Source: JAFAFN01 sp963707555
GTDB lineage: Bacteria; Actinomycetota; Acidimicrobiia; Acidimicrobiales; Microtrichaceae
DNA: 64,000 nucleotides
Assembly: GCA_963707555.1 (NCBI GenBank)
Contig: CAVPQM010000020.1
Location: 310,001-374,000, forward strand
Direction of reading: 5' to 3'
Below are positions 9,403 through 20,596 of this stretch, one piece after another. The notes under the pieces were generated by a model. The model was not told the DNA's origin and searched no databases. It saw only the letters and a list, made by a program, of their open reading frames with translations. The position numbers and the translations under genes were made by a program. Numbering within the stretch: the first letter of the stretch is position 1; every line of letters starts with the position of its first letter.

Positions 9403-10594
9403 TCACCAGGTGACCGAGCAGCAGCGGTCCTCGATCGTGCCGGTCGACCACAGCGCCCACGCGCCGCCGAGCACGTGGCGGGTGCCTTCGATCCAGGCCA
9501 TGGGGGCGGGCTCCAGGATGCGGCGCACCGCCTGGACGATGCCGCCGTCGTGGACGGTGTAGCCGGCCCACACCCCCGGGAAGTGGTTGGTGGCCGCGAC
9601 CTCGGTCCACGTCACGCCCTCGACGACGCGTCGACGGCAACGGTGGGTGTGACCCGACGACGCCATGACCGCCGGGTTCGCCGCGGCGATCGTGCGTGCG
9701 AAGTCGTCGGCGTCGGGTCCGGGGATGCCGTGGGGCCAGAACAGCGGCGGGCGGAACCGCTGCGGATGGTGGTGGGTCGCGACGAACACGCCGCGTTGGG
9801 CCTCGGCCGCGAGCGTCGCGACCTCGTCGGCGTGGCGGGCGACCGACCCCCAGCCGTTGCCGGGGTTCGTCGAGTCGACGAACACGATGCGCAGGCCCGG
9901 CACGTCGAGGTGGCCGACCCCGCGGACGACCTCGAGTCCCCGCTCGGCGGCGGCGATCTCGGGCTCGATGACCCGCAACGCGCCGGTGTCGTGGTTGCCG
10001 GGCAGGATCACGACCGGCACCGGGAGCGAGCCGAGCAGGTCGGCCGCCTGGTCCCAGATCCAGTCGACGCTCTCGTCGCACAGGTCGCCCTTCACCACCA
10101 GCAGCTGCGCGCCCCAGGCCAGCGCCTCGTCGATCGCGGCCCGCGCGGCCGCGGAACTGCCGGTCGGTCTCCAGGTCGACGGTGACGTGGCGCGGCTCGG
10201 GCACCTCCTTGCGCATCTTCGGCACCCGGTACGTCGCGGTTGCCCCGTCCGAGGTGCAGGTCGCTGATCGTCGCGAAGCGGAACAGCTCGTCGCCCGCGG
10301 GCGCCGCCGGGGTGCGGAACCGGCAGGTCGCGACGACCTCACCGTCGCGGCGCAGCTCGGCCCGGTGCACGCGGTCGGGCTGGAGGTCGGTCAGCTCGAT
10401 GCCACCCGGTCCGTCCAGGTCGCGGTGCGCGATCGGGGAGCTCCACCGGTCGCCCGTCGAGCTCGACGTGCAGCGTGCCGGCGCCGGGCCTGCGCCCAGG
10501 TGAGCTGCGCCCGAGTCGGTTCGACCGCGACGACGTCGAAGCCGACCCCGGCGGTCCGTCGACGGACCAGGTGCTCGAGGGTTCGTTCAGCCAC
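9403..10594 (-). CDS. Calcineurin-like metallophosphoesterase (frameshifted)
   Basis: The metal-binding motifs of the calcineurin-like fold appear in order: T-I-S-D-L-H-L-G, V-K-G-D-L-C-D, L-P-G-N-H-D, A-T-H-H-H and S-S-G-H-T-H. Before the catalytic domain is a beta-rich N-terminal part of about 90 residues (F-D-V-V-A-V-E-P-T-R-A-Q-L-T-W), which looks like a fibronectin-type domain. The best start is a GTG at 10594, overlapping the stop of the upstream aminopeptidase. Indels near 10,490, 10,430, 10,240 and 10,160 break the frame. It is probably a nucleotide or phospho-ester phosphatase; substrate unknown. Confidence 0.65.
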
Positions 10595-13226
10595 GCGTGC
10601 CGCCGCGGTGCGCGTGCTGCCGCAGTGCGCTCGGCCGCCGCGACCGACACCCACATGCGCTCGACGTGCTGGGCGACGGTGCGCTCGCCCGACGGGAGCG
10701 GGTGTGCGTCGAGGAACGCCTCGACCTGCTCGGCGGTCGCCCGGTCGCAGATCGAGCGGATGCCCTCGAGCATGCGCGGCAGGCTGTTCGACGGGAACTT
10801 CTCGCCGATCAGGTCCCAGCGGTCGGTGATGTGGCGCCACGCACGGTCGCCGAGGGTCGGGTGCGAGATCGCCCGACGCAGCAGGTACGGCGCGTTCTGC
10901 GTGCGGACCTCGTCGACCGCCAGGTCGAGCGCGTGGTCGAACCGCTCGACGTCGTCGGTGTCGACCAGCGCGGTCAGGTAGCGCAGCTCGTCCTGTGGGG
11001 TCGTCGCGCCACGCCAGCGACGTTCCAGCTCCGCGTGCTCGGCCGCGGTCGCGTCCGCGGCGACGACCGAGATGGCGGCGACGGTCAGCGACGCATCCGC
11101 GCCGCCGTGTTCGAACACCGCCCGGGCGCGTGCACGGGTGGCGGCGTCTCGTCCGTCGACGCCGAGCATCGACACCAGCACGGCGCGCACCTCGAGGTCC
11201 CGGGCCGTCGGCCCGCCGGCTTCGGTGGCGCCGCCGGCTCGGCGAGCAGGTCGAAGCGGGCGAGCGCCGGGGTCGCGAGCGCCACGATCGCGGCGCGGAC
11301 GGCGCCGTCGTGGGCGGTGCCCGCCAGGCGCACCAGTTCGTGGGTGGCGGACGCGATGCGACGCCACACCGACGGGTCGCTCTCGGTGACCGCGAGCCGC
11401 TCGACGAGCTCGAGCACCTCTCCTGCAGCGACGCGCCCCGCCAGGTGTCCCGCGACGGTGTCGTCGAGCAGCACGAAGCGTTCGAGCGCGCTGGCCGAGG
11501 TGTCCGCGGCGAGCGCCGCACGCAGCGCGGGGTCGGTGAAGGTCCGGTAGAAGCCGCTGCCGGCGACGTTCGCCTGCACCCGCTGCGGTCGGTGGCCGAG
11601 CTCGAGCGTGGCGGGCTCCTCGAGCAGCACGCGGTGCACCTGGGTGTCCGCATGCTCGCCGTCGCCGGTCGCGGCGAGCACCACCGGGATGGGCCACGGG
11701 TCTTCCTCTCGCTGTCGCCGCGGCGTCGGTGTAGCGGAATCGGGACTGGGTGAGCTCGACGCCGGTGTCGGTCGCGGTGACCTCGACCGCGGGGTGGCCG
11801 CCGCGGAAGATCCAGTTGTCCATGATGCGGCGGACCGGTTCGCCGGTGACCTCCTCGAGGGCGTCCCACAGGTCGGTCGTCTCGGTGCTGCCGTAGGCGT
11901 GGCGGTGCAGGTACGCCGAGATGCCGGCCCGGAACGGCTCGGCACCGAGGTACTGCTCGAGCATGCGCACCACCGAGGCGCCCTTCTCGTAGGTGAGGAT
12001 GTCGAACATGCCCTCGGCGTCCGCGGCGGTGAGGACCTCGTACTCGATCGGCCGGGTGGAATCGAGCGCGTCGGTGTCGAACGCCGCGGCGCGGGCCAGG
12101 CCGAACGTCGTCCACACGTCCCACTCGGGGCGGAACGAGTCCGAGGCCATGACCTCCATGAACGTGGCGAAGGCCTCGTTCAGCCAGATGCCGTTCCACC
12201 ACTTCATCGTCACCAGGTCGCCGAACCACATGTGGGCGAGCTCGTGGTGGATGACGTCAGCGACGCGCTGCAGCTCCGACGGCGTCGACGCGGTCGGGGT
12301 CGATCAGCAGCAGCACCTCGCGGAACGTGATGCAGCCCAGGTTCTCCATCGCGCCGAACGCGAAGTCGGGGACCGCGACCAGGTCGACCTTGTCGCCGGG
12401 GTAGGGGAGCCCGTAGTACTGCTCGAAGTAGCGCAGGCCGTGCTCGGCGACGTCGAGCGCGAACTCGGTCAGCGCCGCGGTGCCCGGCGGGTGCACGACG
12501 CGCAACGGGATCGGGCCGCCGGCGCCGTCGACCATGCGGGTCGCGGTGACCTCGAGCGGGCCGACGACGAACGCGACCAGGTAGGTCGACATGATCATCG
12601 TGTCGGCGAAGCGCACGCGCACCGGCCGTCGCCGAGCTCGTCGCGTGCGACCTCTGCGCTGTTCGACACCGCCAGCAGGTCGTCGGGCACGACGAGGGTG
12701 ATCGAGAAGACCGCCTTGAACTCCGGCTCGTCGAAGCAGGGGAAGGCCCGCCGGGCGTGGGTCGACTCGAACTGCGTGACGGCCAGGGTGTGTTCGACGG
12801 GCGCGCCCGAGGCGGGATCGGCCGAGGTGAAGTTCGACCGGTAGAAGCCGACGAGCTGGTCGTTCAGGATGCCGCGGAAGGTGAGGGACAGCACGTGCTC
12901 GCCGGCGGCGAACCCGCCGGGGGCGGTCAGCACGATCTGCTCCTCGGCGGCGACGTGTTCGATGCCGAGCTCGGTGGCGGGATCGCGCGTCGGCCGCGTC
13001 GGCGTCGTCGTCGGCGGTCGGCGTCGTCGGCGGCCGGGTCGGCGAGGTGGGCGCCGGTCAGGTCGAGGTCGAGCGCGTGCAGCACGATCCGCTCGACGTC
13101 GGTGTCGACGGTGACGGTGATGCGCACCGAGCCGTCGAAGGTGCCGGCGACCAGGTCCGGCCGCAGCTCCAGGTCGTACCGGGAGGGCCGGATCCCGTCG
13201 GGCAGGCGGTGCGAGGTGGGGGTCAC
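10588..13226 (-). CDS. M1-family aminopeptidase N (frameshifted)
   Basis: A zinc aminopeptidase of about 870 residues. The N-terminal beta-domain starts R-Y-D-L-E-L-R-P-D. The exopeptidase motif G-A-M-E-N and the zinc site H-E-L-A-H, with the third ligand in W-L-N-E-A-F-A, are present, followed by the long alpha-helical C-terminal domain. Five or more indels disturb the frame (near 13,000, 12,620, 12,270, 11,720, 11,220 and 10,610). The chosen GTG at 13226 gives the usual family start; GTG at 13232 is an alternative. It removes N-terminal amino acids from peptides in the cytoplasm. The last bases overlap the start of the phosphoesterase. Confidence 0.75.
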
Positions 13227-13269
13227 GCACACGGAGCGTAGAGCGGGCGCTTCGATTACGGTCGCCACC

Positions 13270-14113
13270 GTGTACGAGTGCTTCGACGTCTCGGTGTCCG
13301 ACAAGGTCGCCCACCTCCAACTCCAGCGCCCCGACGAGCTGAACACGATGACGCCGGCGTTCTGGACCGAACTGCCGACGATCGTGCGTGAGCTCGACGC
13401 TGCGGGCGACGTGCGCGCCGCGGTCATCTCGTCGACCGGCAAGCACTTCTCCGCCGGCATGGACCTGTCGGTGTTCACCGGCGGGTCGGCCATCGGGGGG
13501 ACCGGCGGTTCGACCGAGGTCGGTCGTCAGCGGGCGAACCTCTGGATGATGGTCCAGAACCTGCAGGACTCCTTCACGGCGCTCGAGGACGCTCGGTTCC
13601 CGGTGCTCGCGGCGATCCAGGGCGGTTGCATCGGCGGCGCGGTCGACATGGTGACGGCGGCCGACATGCGGTACTGCTCGGCCGATGCGTTCTTCTGCAT
13701 CCAGGAGATCAACATCGGCATGACCGCCGATGTCGGCACCCTGCAGCGCCTGCCGAAGCTCATCCCCGAGGGCGTCGCCCGTGAGTACGCCTACACCGGT
13801 GAGCGCATGCCGGCGCAGCGTGCGCTCGAGGTGGGCCTCGTCAACCGGGTCTTCGACGACCACGAGTCGCTGGTCGCCGGGGTGCTCGAGATCGCCGGCG
13901 AAGATCGCGGTGCGTTCGCCGCTCGCGATCTGGGGCACCAAGGAGATGATCAACTACACCCGCGATCACTCGGTGGCGGACTCGTTGAAGTACATGGCGG
14001 GCTGGCAGTCGGGCATGTTCCAGCCGCATGACATGCTCGAGGAGTTCGCCGCCAAGGGCGAGCGTCGCGACCCGGAGTTCGACGGGCTGCCGACGCGACC
14101 CGACAGCATCTGA
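13270..14113 (+). CDS. Enoyl-CoA hydratase/isomerase (crotonase) family (one frameshift)
   Basis: The crotonase signature is clear: a G-K-H-F-S-A-G-M-D-L oxyanion-hole segment, then A-A-I-Q-G-G-C-I-G-G-A-V-D-M-V-T-A-A-D-M-R, and an acidic pair region in I-Q-E-I-N-I-G-M-T-A-D-V. The aspartate of T-A-D-V together with Q-E-I suggests the delta3,5-delta2,4-dienoyl-CoA isomerase (ECH1-like) subgroup. A single indel near 13,905 moves the C-terminal A-I-W-G-T-K-E-M-I-N-Y part into another frame. The GTG start lies 43 bp from the divergent aminopeptidase. It probably works in fatty-acid or steroid side-chain oxidation. Confidence 0.75.
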
Positions 14114-14140
14114 GCGTCGGGACTCTACCCCGACTCCGCG

Positions 14141-14250
14141 CCGAACCGTCCAGTTATTCGGGACGCTTCGCACCACCCGGCCCCGAACCGTCCAGTTATT
14201 CGGGACGCTTGACCTGATGTCACCCGAACGTCCAGTTTTTCGGGACGGTT
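14141..14250 (+). repeat. Three direct repeats with internal inverted arms
   Basis: Copies lie at 14141-14168, 14183-14210 and 14224-14250, about 41 bp apart. Each carries CGTCCAGTTATTCGGGACG or a one- or two-base variant. Inside each, CGTCC and GGACG can pair around a 9-base loop. They fill the gap between the crotonase stop and the DUF2786 gene. They could be operators or RNA hairpins; no coding potential is evident. Confidence 0.7.
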
Positions 14251-14315
14251 GGGCAGAGGTGCGGGGACAGGTCCCCGTACACCGCTGTCCGCGACGGGTA
14301 CGCGAGTCTGTCGGG

Positions 14316-15122
14316 GTGAGTGATCAGGGCAACGTGACCGAACCGGCCGCACCCCACGCGGGTGACCGCCACCTCGACACCATCCGAGCACTGCTCGCCA
14401 AGGCCGAGGCCACCGAGTTCCCCGAGGAGGCCGAGGCGTTCTTCGCCAAGGCCTCCGAGCTGATCAGCCGTTGGGCGATCGACGAAGCGATGCTGTGGGC
14501 CGGCGCCGACACGGCAGGGCGCGAGCAGCCCGACGAACTGCAACTCGTCGTGCACACCCCCTACCTGCCGCAGAAGGCCGTGCTCATCGGCGCAGTCGCC
14601 CAGGCCAACAACTGCCGCGCGGTCCGCCTCGTCGGCGGCAACGGCGCCCGCACCGAGGTCATCTCGATCATCGGGTTCCCGAGCGACCTGCGCTGGGTCG
14701 AGACCCTCGTGACCAGCCTGCTCGTCCAGCTGACCTCGGCCATGCTCGCCAAGTGCCCACCGGGGACGTCGTCGTCGGCCACCGCCTCGTGGCGACGCAG
14801 CTTCATCGTCGGGTACGCCGAAGAGGTCGGCTCCCGCCTCGAGATGGACCGGGCGACCGCCGCGGCCCGTGCACCTCACGCCGAACCGGCCGCAGCTTCG
14901 GCCGACGCAGCCTCGACCGACGCGCCGTCGGTCGCGCTGGTGCTCGCCTCACGCTCCGCCGAGGTCGACGACGACTTCCGTCGCCGCCACCCGAACGTCC
15001 GCTCGTCGTGGGCCTCGAGCGGCCGATCCGCCGCCGGCCGACGCGCCGGTCGACAGGCCGGCCGCGAGGCGTCGCTGTCGCGGAACGGACTCACGGGACG
15101 CCGCTCGCTCGGTCGGGGGTGA
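14316..15122 (+). CDS. DUF2786 family protein
   Basis: An intact protein of about 268 residues from the GTG at 14316. The N-terminal part (T-I-R-A-L-L-A-K-A-E-A-T-E-F-P-E-E-A-E-A-F) is the DUF2786 helical domain, with K-A-S-E-L-I-S-R-W-A-I following. The rest contains a conserved A-N-N-C-R-A-V-R core and an alanine/serine-rich linker before a basic tail. The GTG start replaces a longer open frame that would run through the repeat region. Its stop overlaps the next gene by GTGA, and this pair is found together in other actinobacteria. Function unknown. Confidence 0.75.
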   Translation: MSDQGNVTEPAAPHAGDRHLDTIRALLAKAEATEFPEEAEAFFAKASELISRWAIDEAMLWAGADTAGREQPDELQLVVHTPYLPQKAVLIGAVAQANNCRAVRLVGGNGARTEVISIIGFPSDLRWVETLVTSLLVQLTSAMLAKCPPGTSSSATASWRRSFIVGYAEEVGSRLEMDRATAAARAPHAEPAAASADAASTDAPSVALVLASRSAEVDDDFRRRHPNVRSSWASSGRSAAGRRAGRQAGREASLSRNGLTGRRSLGRG

Positions 15123-15742
15123 ACGCCACGGCACGCGACCCGGCGGCCGGCGGCCCAGCGGCCAGCGATCCGGCGCCCGGCGGCCCAGCTGCCAGCGGCC
15201 CGGCGAGCGGCCAGCCCAGCACCGAGCCCGGTGACCCGCACCGCCAGGCGCTCTACGACGCGGAGCACGACGCGGCGCCCGAGGGCGGTCGACGCTTCAC
15301 CCGCTTCGCGCACCTCGAGCAGTACGTGCAGGACATCGTGCTCGGACCCTGGTGGGAGCGGACCTTCCCGGACGCACCGATCGAGGTCGACGTGCTGCGG
15401 CGATCCCGCAGCGCGACCTTCTCGGCCGCCCATGTGCCCGCCGACGGCGACGGCGCGGTGGTGTGGATCCGTGACGGTTCCTGGGACCAGGTGACCGTCG
15501 TGCACGAGCTCGCTCACGTCGCGACCGAGGCGCCCGGACCAGGCGCCGGTGCCGGCACCGGCACCCGCACCGGCACCCGCACTCCCACGAGCGCACCGGA
15601 TCCCACCGGTCCGCACGGCGCACGGTTCGCGACGACGCTGCTGATCTGCTGGCGCGAGCTGCTCGGTGCGCACGCCTACGGCGCGCTGCGTTCCGCCCTC
15701 GACGCCCACGGCGTGCCGTACCAGCGGGAGCGTCTGGTCTGA
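15119..15742 (+). CDS. TIGR04338-type metallohydrolase
   Basis: About 207 residues. After a low-complexity start (G-G-P-A-A-S repeats) comes Q-A-L-Y-D-A-E and the zinc-protease-like motif V-V-H-E-L-A-H-V-A-T. Near the end, H-G-A-R-F-A-T-T-L-L-I-C-W-R carries a probable third metal ligand. A repetitive G-T/A-G-T-R-T stretch lies in a loop between them. This matches the metallohydrolase family usually encoded beside DUF2786. The GTG start overlaps the DUF2786 stop. Its 3' end overlaps the convergent cyclase frame by 67 bp. Confidence 0.7.
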   Translation: MNATARDPAAGGPAASDPAPGGPAASGPASGQPSTEPGDPHRQALYDAEHDAAPEGGRRFTRFAHLEQYVQDIVLGPWWERTFPDAPIEVDVLRRSRSATFSAAHVPADGDGAVVWIRDGSWDQVTVVHELAHVATEAPGPGAGAGTGTRTGTRTPTSAPDPTGPHGARFATTLLICWRELLGAHAYGALRSALDAHGVPYQRERLV

Positions 15743-17240
15743 GCCTCCCGCAGCGTGAACGTCGCGGCGCGCTCCCGCCGGCCCTTGAGTGCGAGGCGGC
15801 CATGCGCGACCCAGGCGTCGACGGCAGTGGCCCGGGTCGTCGTCGACTCCGACGCGAGGGCTGGGACCTCGGCGTCCTTCGCCGCGTCGCACAGCCGTGA
15901 GGCCAGGTTCACGACGTCGCCGATCACCGTGTACTCGAAGCGTTCGGGGGTGCCGACGAACCCGGCGATGACCTCGCCGCTCGCCACGCCGATGCCGGCC
16001 TCCAAGAGGCCCTCGACGTGCGACATCTCACGGGGCAGCGCGGCGGCGGTGCGCAACGCCCGGTCTGCGTGGTCGGGCTGGTGCTGCGGCGCACCGAAGA
16101 GGCACATCGCGGCGTCGCCCTCGAACTTGTTCACCCAGCCGCCCTCGCGGTTGACCACGGCGACCACGACCCGGAAGAAGCGGTTGAGCATCGCGACGAC
16201 CTCTTCGGGGGAGTGCGTCTCGGAGTAGCGGGTGTAGCCGGACAGATCGACGAAGAGCACCGTGACGTCGCGGCGTTCACCTGAATGCGCCGGGTCCCAA
16301 CCCCCGAGGGCCAGGTCGGCGAAGTCGTGCTGACCGACCTGGCGGCCGAACAGGTCTCGCAGCTGCTCACGTTCGCGGATGCCGGCGCCCAGGTTGTTCA
16401 CGCCCTCGGCCAGACGGCCGAGCTCGCCAAGGTCGTCGACGGGCACGTGGGCGTCCAGGTCGCCCTGTTCGATCTGACGCATCGCGTCACGGACACGGGT
16501 GAGCGGACGGGCGACCGACCGTGCTGCGACGCCCATCACGAGACCACCCGCGACCAGGCTGACCGCCGGCGATCCAGGCCAGGCGATGCGGTTCGAGCGG
16601 GACCGGGCACGATGACCGTGGTCATCGCGATCGCGATGAGCGGCACACCGCTGCCGAGCAGCCAGGCGAGCATGAGCCGCGGCAGGACGTCGCGACGGTC
16701 CTCGGGCAGCTCGGCGTCCTCGAGTGCGAGCGCGTACAGCGGTCGGAAGTACCCCTCGAGCAGCAGGTACAGCAGCGCGCACGTGACGATCCCCGCGAGC
16801 GCGATGCCGATCGCGATGCGTTCCGAGCCCCGGTTGAACAACCCGAAGAGCACGGCGGCACCGAACCACGACAACAACGCCGAGAGCGTCTCGGCCATCG
16901 GCAGGCTGAAGAGCAGCTTGCGTTGTCGGTCGGTCGGCGTGGTGCCCTCGCGCGCCCAGATCACCGCGCGGCGTAGCAGCAGCGCGTTGACCGGTAGGGC
17001 GAGCAGGCCCATGATCGCCAGGTAGCTGCCGAACACGACGACGTTCAGGTCGACGTCGCCGATCTCCTCGGTCGTGGGCAGCGGGTAGAGGAATCGGAAG
17101 TACGCGGCGACCGCGGCGACGCCGAGCGCGTTCGCTGCGATCTGCAGCACCACGACCCCGCGGACCGTCGACCGGGCCTTCGCCGCGCTCGACGCCTCGG
17201 CAGACGGCGGTGCCCACGTCGATCCGGCCCCCTCGTCCAT
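15676..17240 (-). CDS. Membrane-bound class III adenylate/guanylate cyclase (one frameshift)
   Basis: About 520 residues. The N-terminal half has six probable membrane helices. A HAMP domain follows (A-R-P-L-T-R-V-R-D-A-M-R-Q-I-E-Q-G-D-L-D). The cyclase domain begins V-T-V-L-F-V-D-L-S-G-Y-T-R, with the first metal aspartate, and continues N-K-F-E-G-D-A-A-M-C-L-F with the second aspartate. G-I-G-V-A-S-G-E-V and Y-T-V-I-G-D-V-V-N-L-A-S-R-L follow. An indel near 16,580 separates the membrane part from the HAMP part. It makes cyclic AMP (or GMP) at the inner membrane face. The C-terminal 20 residues overlap the convergent gene and may be an artefact of another indel. Confidence 0.75.
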
Positions 17241-17360
17241 GCGCGTCAGTGTAGGTGCGCGACGAAGCGACCTGGCCGGGTCGGCCGACGGTCACCACGC
17301 AGGCCGGGCATGGGCGATGTCCCCAGCTGGGTTCACAAACGGCGCCCGGTCGGTCATCCT

Positions 17361-18654
17361 GTGTCCGTGATCGGTGTGGACGACGTGGCAGAGCTCCGGA
17401 CCCTGCTGCGTCGCAGGGACCCCGTCGCCCGATCGCTGGCACTCGCGACGTTGGCGGAGTGGTCCGGTGCGGACCTGGATGCCCTCGGCGCCCGGGCGGT
17501 GCTCGAGGCGGCGTCGGGTTCGTATCCGTCGATCCACGGCGACCACCGCCACCCCGCCGAGATGCTGGCCCGGATGCTCTGGGCGCAGCCGAGCGTCGTC
17601 GACGCCCCGGACGTGGTCCGCGCCTACCTCGTCGCCGGCGAACGGGTGCGTCGGGCGTTCCTGCACCAGCTCGCGCTGCGACGCGACGTCGAGGGCCTGG
17701 CCGCGCTCGAGCGACTGCTCGGCCCCGGGGGACGCACCGAGCTGCTGCCCCGTGTGACCACCGCCGCGCTGGCGCCGCTGCTCGACCTCGCCGACGCGGT
17801 CCGCACTGCCGAGGGTGTCGCTGCCGATGGTGGGACGGCCGAGACGGCCGAGGCTGCGACGACCGAGGTCATCGACCAGATCGTGGCGATCCTGAGCGAG
17901 GTGCTCGGCGAGCCGGGGTGGACGTGGCACGCGGCGGACCTGCTGGGTCAGCTGAGCCAGCGTGGACACCTGAACGACGCGACGCGCGCGCAGCTCGTCG
18001 CTGCGACCACGCACCACGTGCACGTGCTCGTCGACGTCTGCGACCGGGCCGCCAGCACACCCGCGCACGTCGGGCGACCCGGTGCGCAGCGACCGCGAAC
18101 GACTCGGCGTGCTCGCCCGGCTGCTCGACCGTCTCGACGGCGTCGACCGCCGCGACGCCCTGCTGCGTCTGCTGTCCGCTGCCGACCCGCGGGTCTCAGC
18201 CCTGGGCGCTGCTCGTCTGGCGACGCTCGGCGAGCCGGTCGCCCCGGAGCGCTTCGGGCTGATCGCACGTGACCCGCTCGGGCTGGCCGAGCTCTACGAC
18301 GGACTCGCGCCGAACGGCCGCCTCGACCTGCTGCCCGAGGACGTCGACCAGGTGAGCGTGCGTGAGGCGATGCTCACCCGATGGCTCGCCCAGGTGACCG
18401 AGCTGGGTCGAGCGCCCGACGAGATCGAGTACCTGGACCGCCGGATCATGGGATCCGAGACCGTCGACCTGTTCCGCTTCCGCATGCATGCACCGCACTG
18501 GTCGTCGGCGCGTGGCTGGATGATCGGCGCGGCGGGAGCCTTCACGTACTCCTGCTACGCGGCCGAGGACGAGTGCTCGCTCGAGGATCATGTCGCGGAG
18601 ATGCACACGACGTTGGCAGACTGGCCGGACCGGCGCGCCGACGGGGCGGCCTGA
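17361..18654 (+). CDS. Alpha-helical repeat (HEAT-like) protein, function unknown (one frameshift)
   Basis: A protein of about 430 residues I do not recognise. It is mostly leucine/alanine-rich helix pairs such as A-R-S-L-A-L-A-T-L-A-E-W, and R-R-D-A-L-L-R-L-L-S-A-A-D-P-R-V-S-A-L-G-A-A-R, which look like HEAT repeats. The C-terminal part has a different character (F-R-F-R-M-H-A-P-H-W, then S-C-Y-A-A-E-D-E-C-S). The indel is near 18,075. Several GTG codons could be the start; 17361 is chosen because the upstream residues look unnatural. HEAT-like proteins usually bind other proteins. Confidence 0.5.
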
Positions 18655-18699
18655 CACCCGAGGGTCACGGCCCCCGGGTCACAGCGTGAGGCAGAGCAG

Positions 18700-19462
18700 A
18701 TGAGTCGAGTCGTACTGGTGCACGGGGCGTTCAACGAGCTCTGGGGGCCGAACGAGATCGCGAGCCGGTGGGTGCCGGCGTTGCGCGACGGGTTGTGGCA
18801 CGCAGGCGTGGACATCTCGCCCGACGAGGTGTCGGTCGCGTTCTACGGCGACCTGTTCCGGCTCGACCCCGACAAGGGCGACGTGCCCGACCCGGCCGAC
18901 CTGGCCGCGAAGAGCGGACTGCTGGACGTCATCGGTTCCATGCCGGGCATCCAGGGCATCGAGACGATCGCCAAGGCGGTGGGCGACGCGGCGAACGAGC
19001 GGCTGATGGACCAGGCGGGTCGGTTCCTCGCCGCGGGCGACGTGCGACGCAAGGTGCGCGCCCGGGTCGACGCGCAGCTGAACGAGCGCACCGAGGTCGT
19101 GGTCGCGCACTCGCTCGGCACGATCGTGTCGTACCTGATCCTGGCGGACCGCCCCGAGCTCAGTCCCGCGTTGGTGACCATGGGCTCACCACTGGCGAGC
19201 CCGTTCGTGTTCGACCAGCTCAAGCCGGCGCCCGAGGACGGCGTCGGCGTCTGGCCCGGTGGGGTGCGCTCGTGGACCAACATCGTGGCGGTCGGCGATC
19301 CGGCGTGCGGCGGTGGCAAGGGCTTCGGCCGCCGCTTCGGTGACTCGGTGGTCGAGCACACCGTCGACAACGGCCACCGCGCGCACGACCCCGAGCCCTA
19401 CCTGAACGCCGCGGTCACCGGCGCCGCCATCGCGAGAGGCCTGGGGCTGCGGCCGAGGCTGA
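18700..19462 (+). CDS. Alpha/beta hydrolase
   Basis: The protein starts V-V-L-V-H-G-A-F-N-E-L-W and has a nucleophile elbow V-V-A-H-S-L-G-T-I-V-S-Y. A substrate-pocket segment T-M-G-S-P-L-A-S follows and a late D-N-G-H-R-A-H supplies the probable catalytic histidine. It is soluble, with no signal peptide. The frame stays open to 19815, but beyond about 19,440 it is antisense to the convergent lipase and no longer protein-like; a TGA in another frame at 19460-19462 is the likely true stop after an indel. Substrate unknown. Confidence 0.65.
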
Positions 19463-19520
19463 GGTCCGGCCTGGTCGCCGATGAGAGCAGCTCGAGGCTT
19501 GGGGCTGCGGCCGGGCTGAG
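19439..19520. repeat. Pair of 23-bp direct repeats between convergent hydrolase genes
   Basis: CTGGGGCTGCGGCCGAGGCTGAG at about 19,441-19,463 recurs, with two differences, at about 19,498-19,520. Both lie in the short space where the two convergent hydrolase genes end, and each covers a candidate stop codon. Duplication around the stops may explain why the open frames run into each other. Confidence 0.45.
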
Positions 19521-19523
19521 CGC

Positions 19524-20536
19524 TCAGGGCGCTGCGGTGGTCGTCGTGGCCCCGGCGGGCTCGTTCGGGGCGGGCGTCGTCGAGGAACTCGACGAACTGG
19601 TCGTCGAAACGGTCGAAGTCCGGGTTGTGGCCGCGGAACTCCTCGGGACCGTCGCTGACGACGATCAGCTCGACGCGGTCGCCGACGCCGGCCGCGTCGA
19701 AGGCGGCGACGACCGCCTCGCCGACGGCGGGCGGAGCGATGGGATCCTCACCGCCGTGCAGGATCAGCAGCGGCGCGCTGTTCCCGTCGACGTAGGGGAT
19801 CACCGAGGCGCGTGACGCGACGTCGGGGCAGTTGTCGCAGCCGACGTACCAGCGGGCGGCGCGCTCCCAGCCCGAGGTCCTGCCGAAGGCGTCCAGGTCC
19901 GACACCGGCGCGATCGCGATCGCGGCGATCACCGAGGAGTCGACCGCGGCGAGCTCGGGCGTCAGGTCGGTGGGCTCGAGCTCGGGGACGTCCGACGGTG
20001 ACGGCGAGCATCGCGGCGAGGTTGCCGCCGGCGGAGTGGCCGGCAGTCGCGACCGACGTCGGGTCCCAGTCCTGCTGCGCGGCGCTGGCCTTCACCCAGC
20101 GCACCACGCGCTTGGCGTCGTGCAGCGCGGCGGGGAACTGGTTGCCGTCCTCGGTCGAGAGCCGGTAGTTCATCGACACGATGTCCCAGCCGGCGTCGAG
20201 GAACGCGGCCAGGTGCTCGTTCAGGCCGGTGGCCTTGTCGCCGCTGACGAAGCCGCCGCCGTGGATCCACACCAGGACCGGGTTCGGGCCGGCCTCGTCC
20301 GAGCGGTAGATGTCGACGGTCTGGGCGCCGGTGCACGGATCGACACCGGGTGCGCACGACACGTCGGTGCCGTAGGCGACGTCGGCCTCGGGTGGGCGGG
20401 CGATCGTCGTCGGGGGCGGGTCGCTGTCGAACCAGCTGCACGACGACGCGAGCACCGCGATCAACCCCACGAGAGCGACGACCAGGACCCGGGTGGCACC
20501 GTGCGTCGGACGAGTGGGTGTCGGCGGAGTCGGCAC
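19524..20536 (-). CDS. Secreted lipoprotein carboxylesterase/lipase (frameshifted)
   Basis: An alpha/beta hydrolase of the hormone-sensitive-lipase type. It has a hydrophobic signal segment ending in lipobox L-A-S-S-C, so it is probably lipid-anchored outside. It shows the oxyanion motif V-W-I-H-G-G-G-F-V-S-G, the elbow A-G-H-S-A-G-G-N-L-A, a catalytic aspartate region L-I-L-H-G-G-E-D-P-I and a G-H-N-P-D-F region for the histidine. One indel lies near 19,990. A second near 19,575 is inferred because the other frame gives a natural tail T-P-A-P-N-E-P-A-G-A-T-T-T-T-A-A-P and a stop at 19524. Confidence 0.7.
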
Positions 20537-20596
20537 GCAGGGAGCGTTGTGGCCGGAAGGTCCTCATGCAAGTCAGGGCGCTGCTCGGGTTGCACA

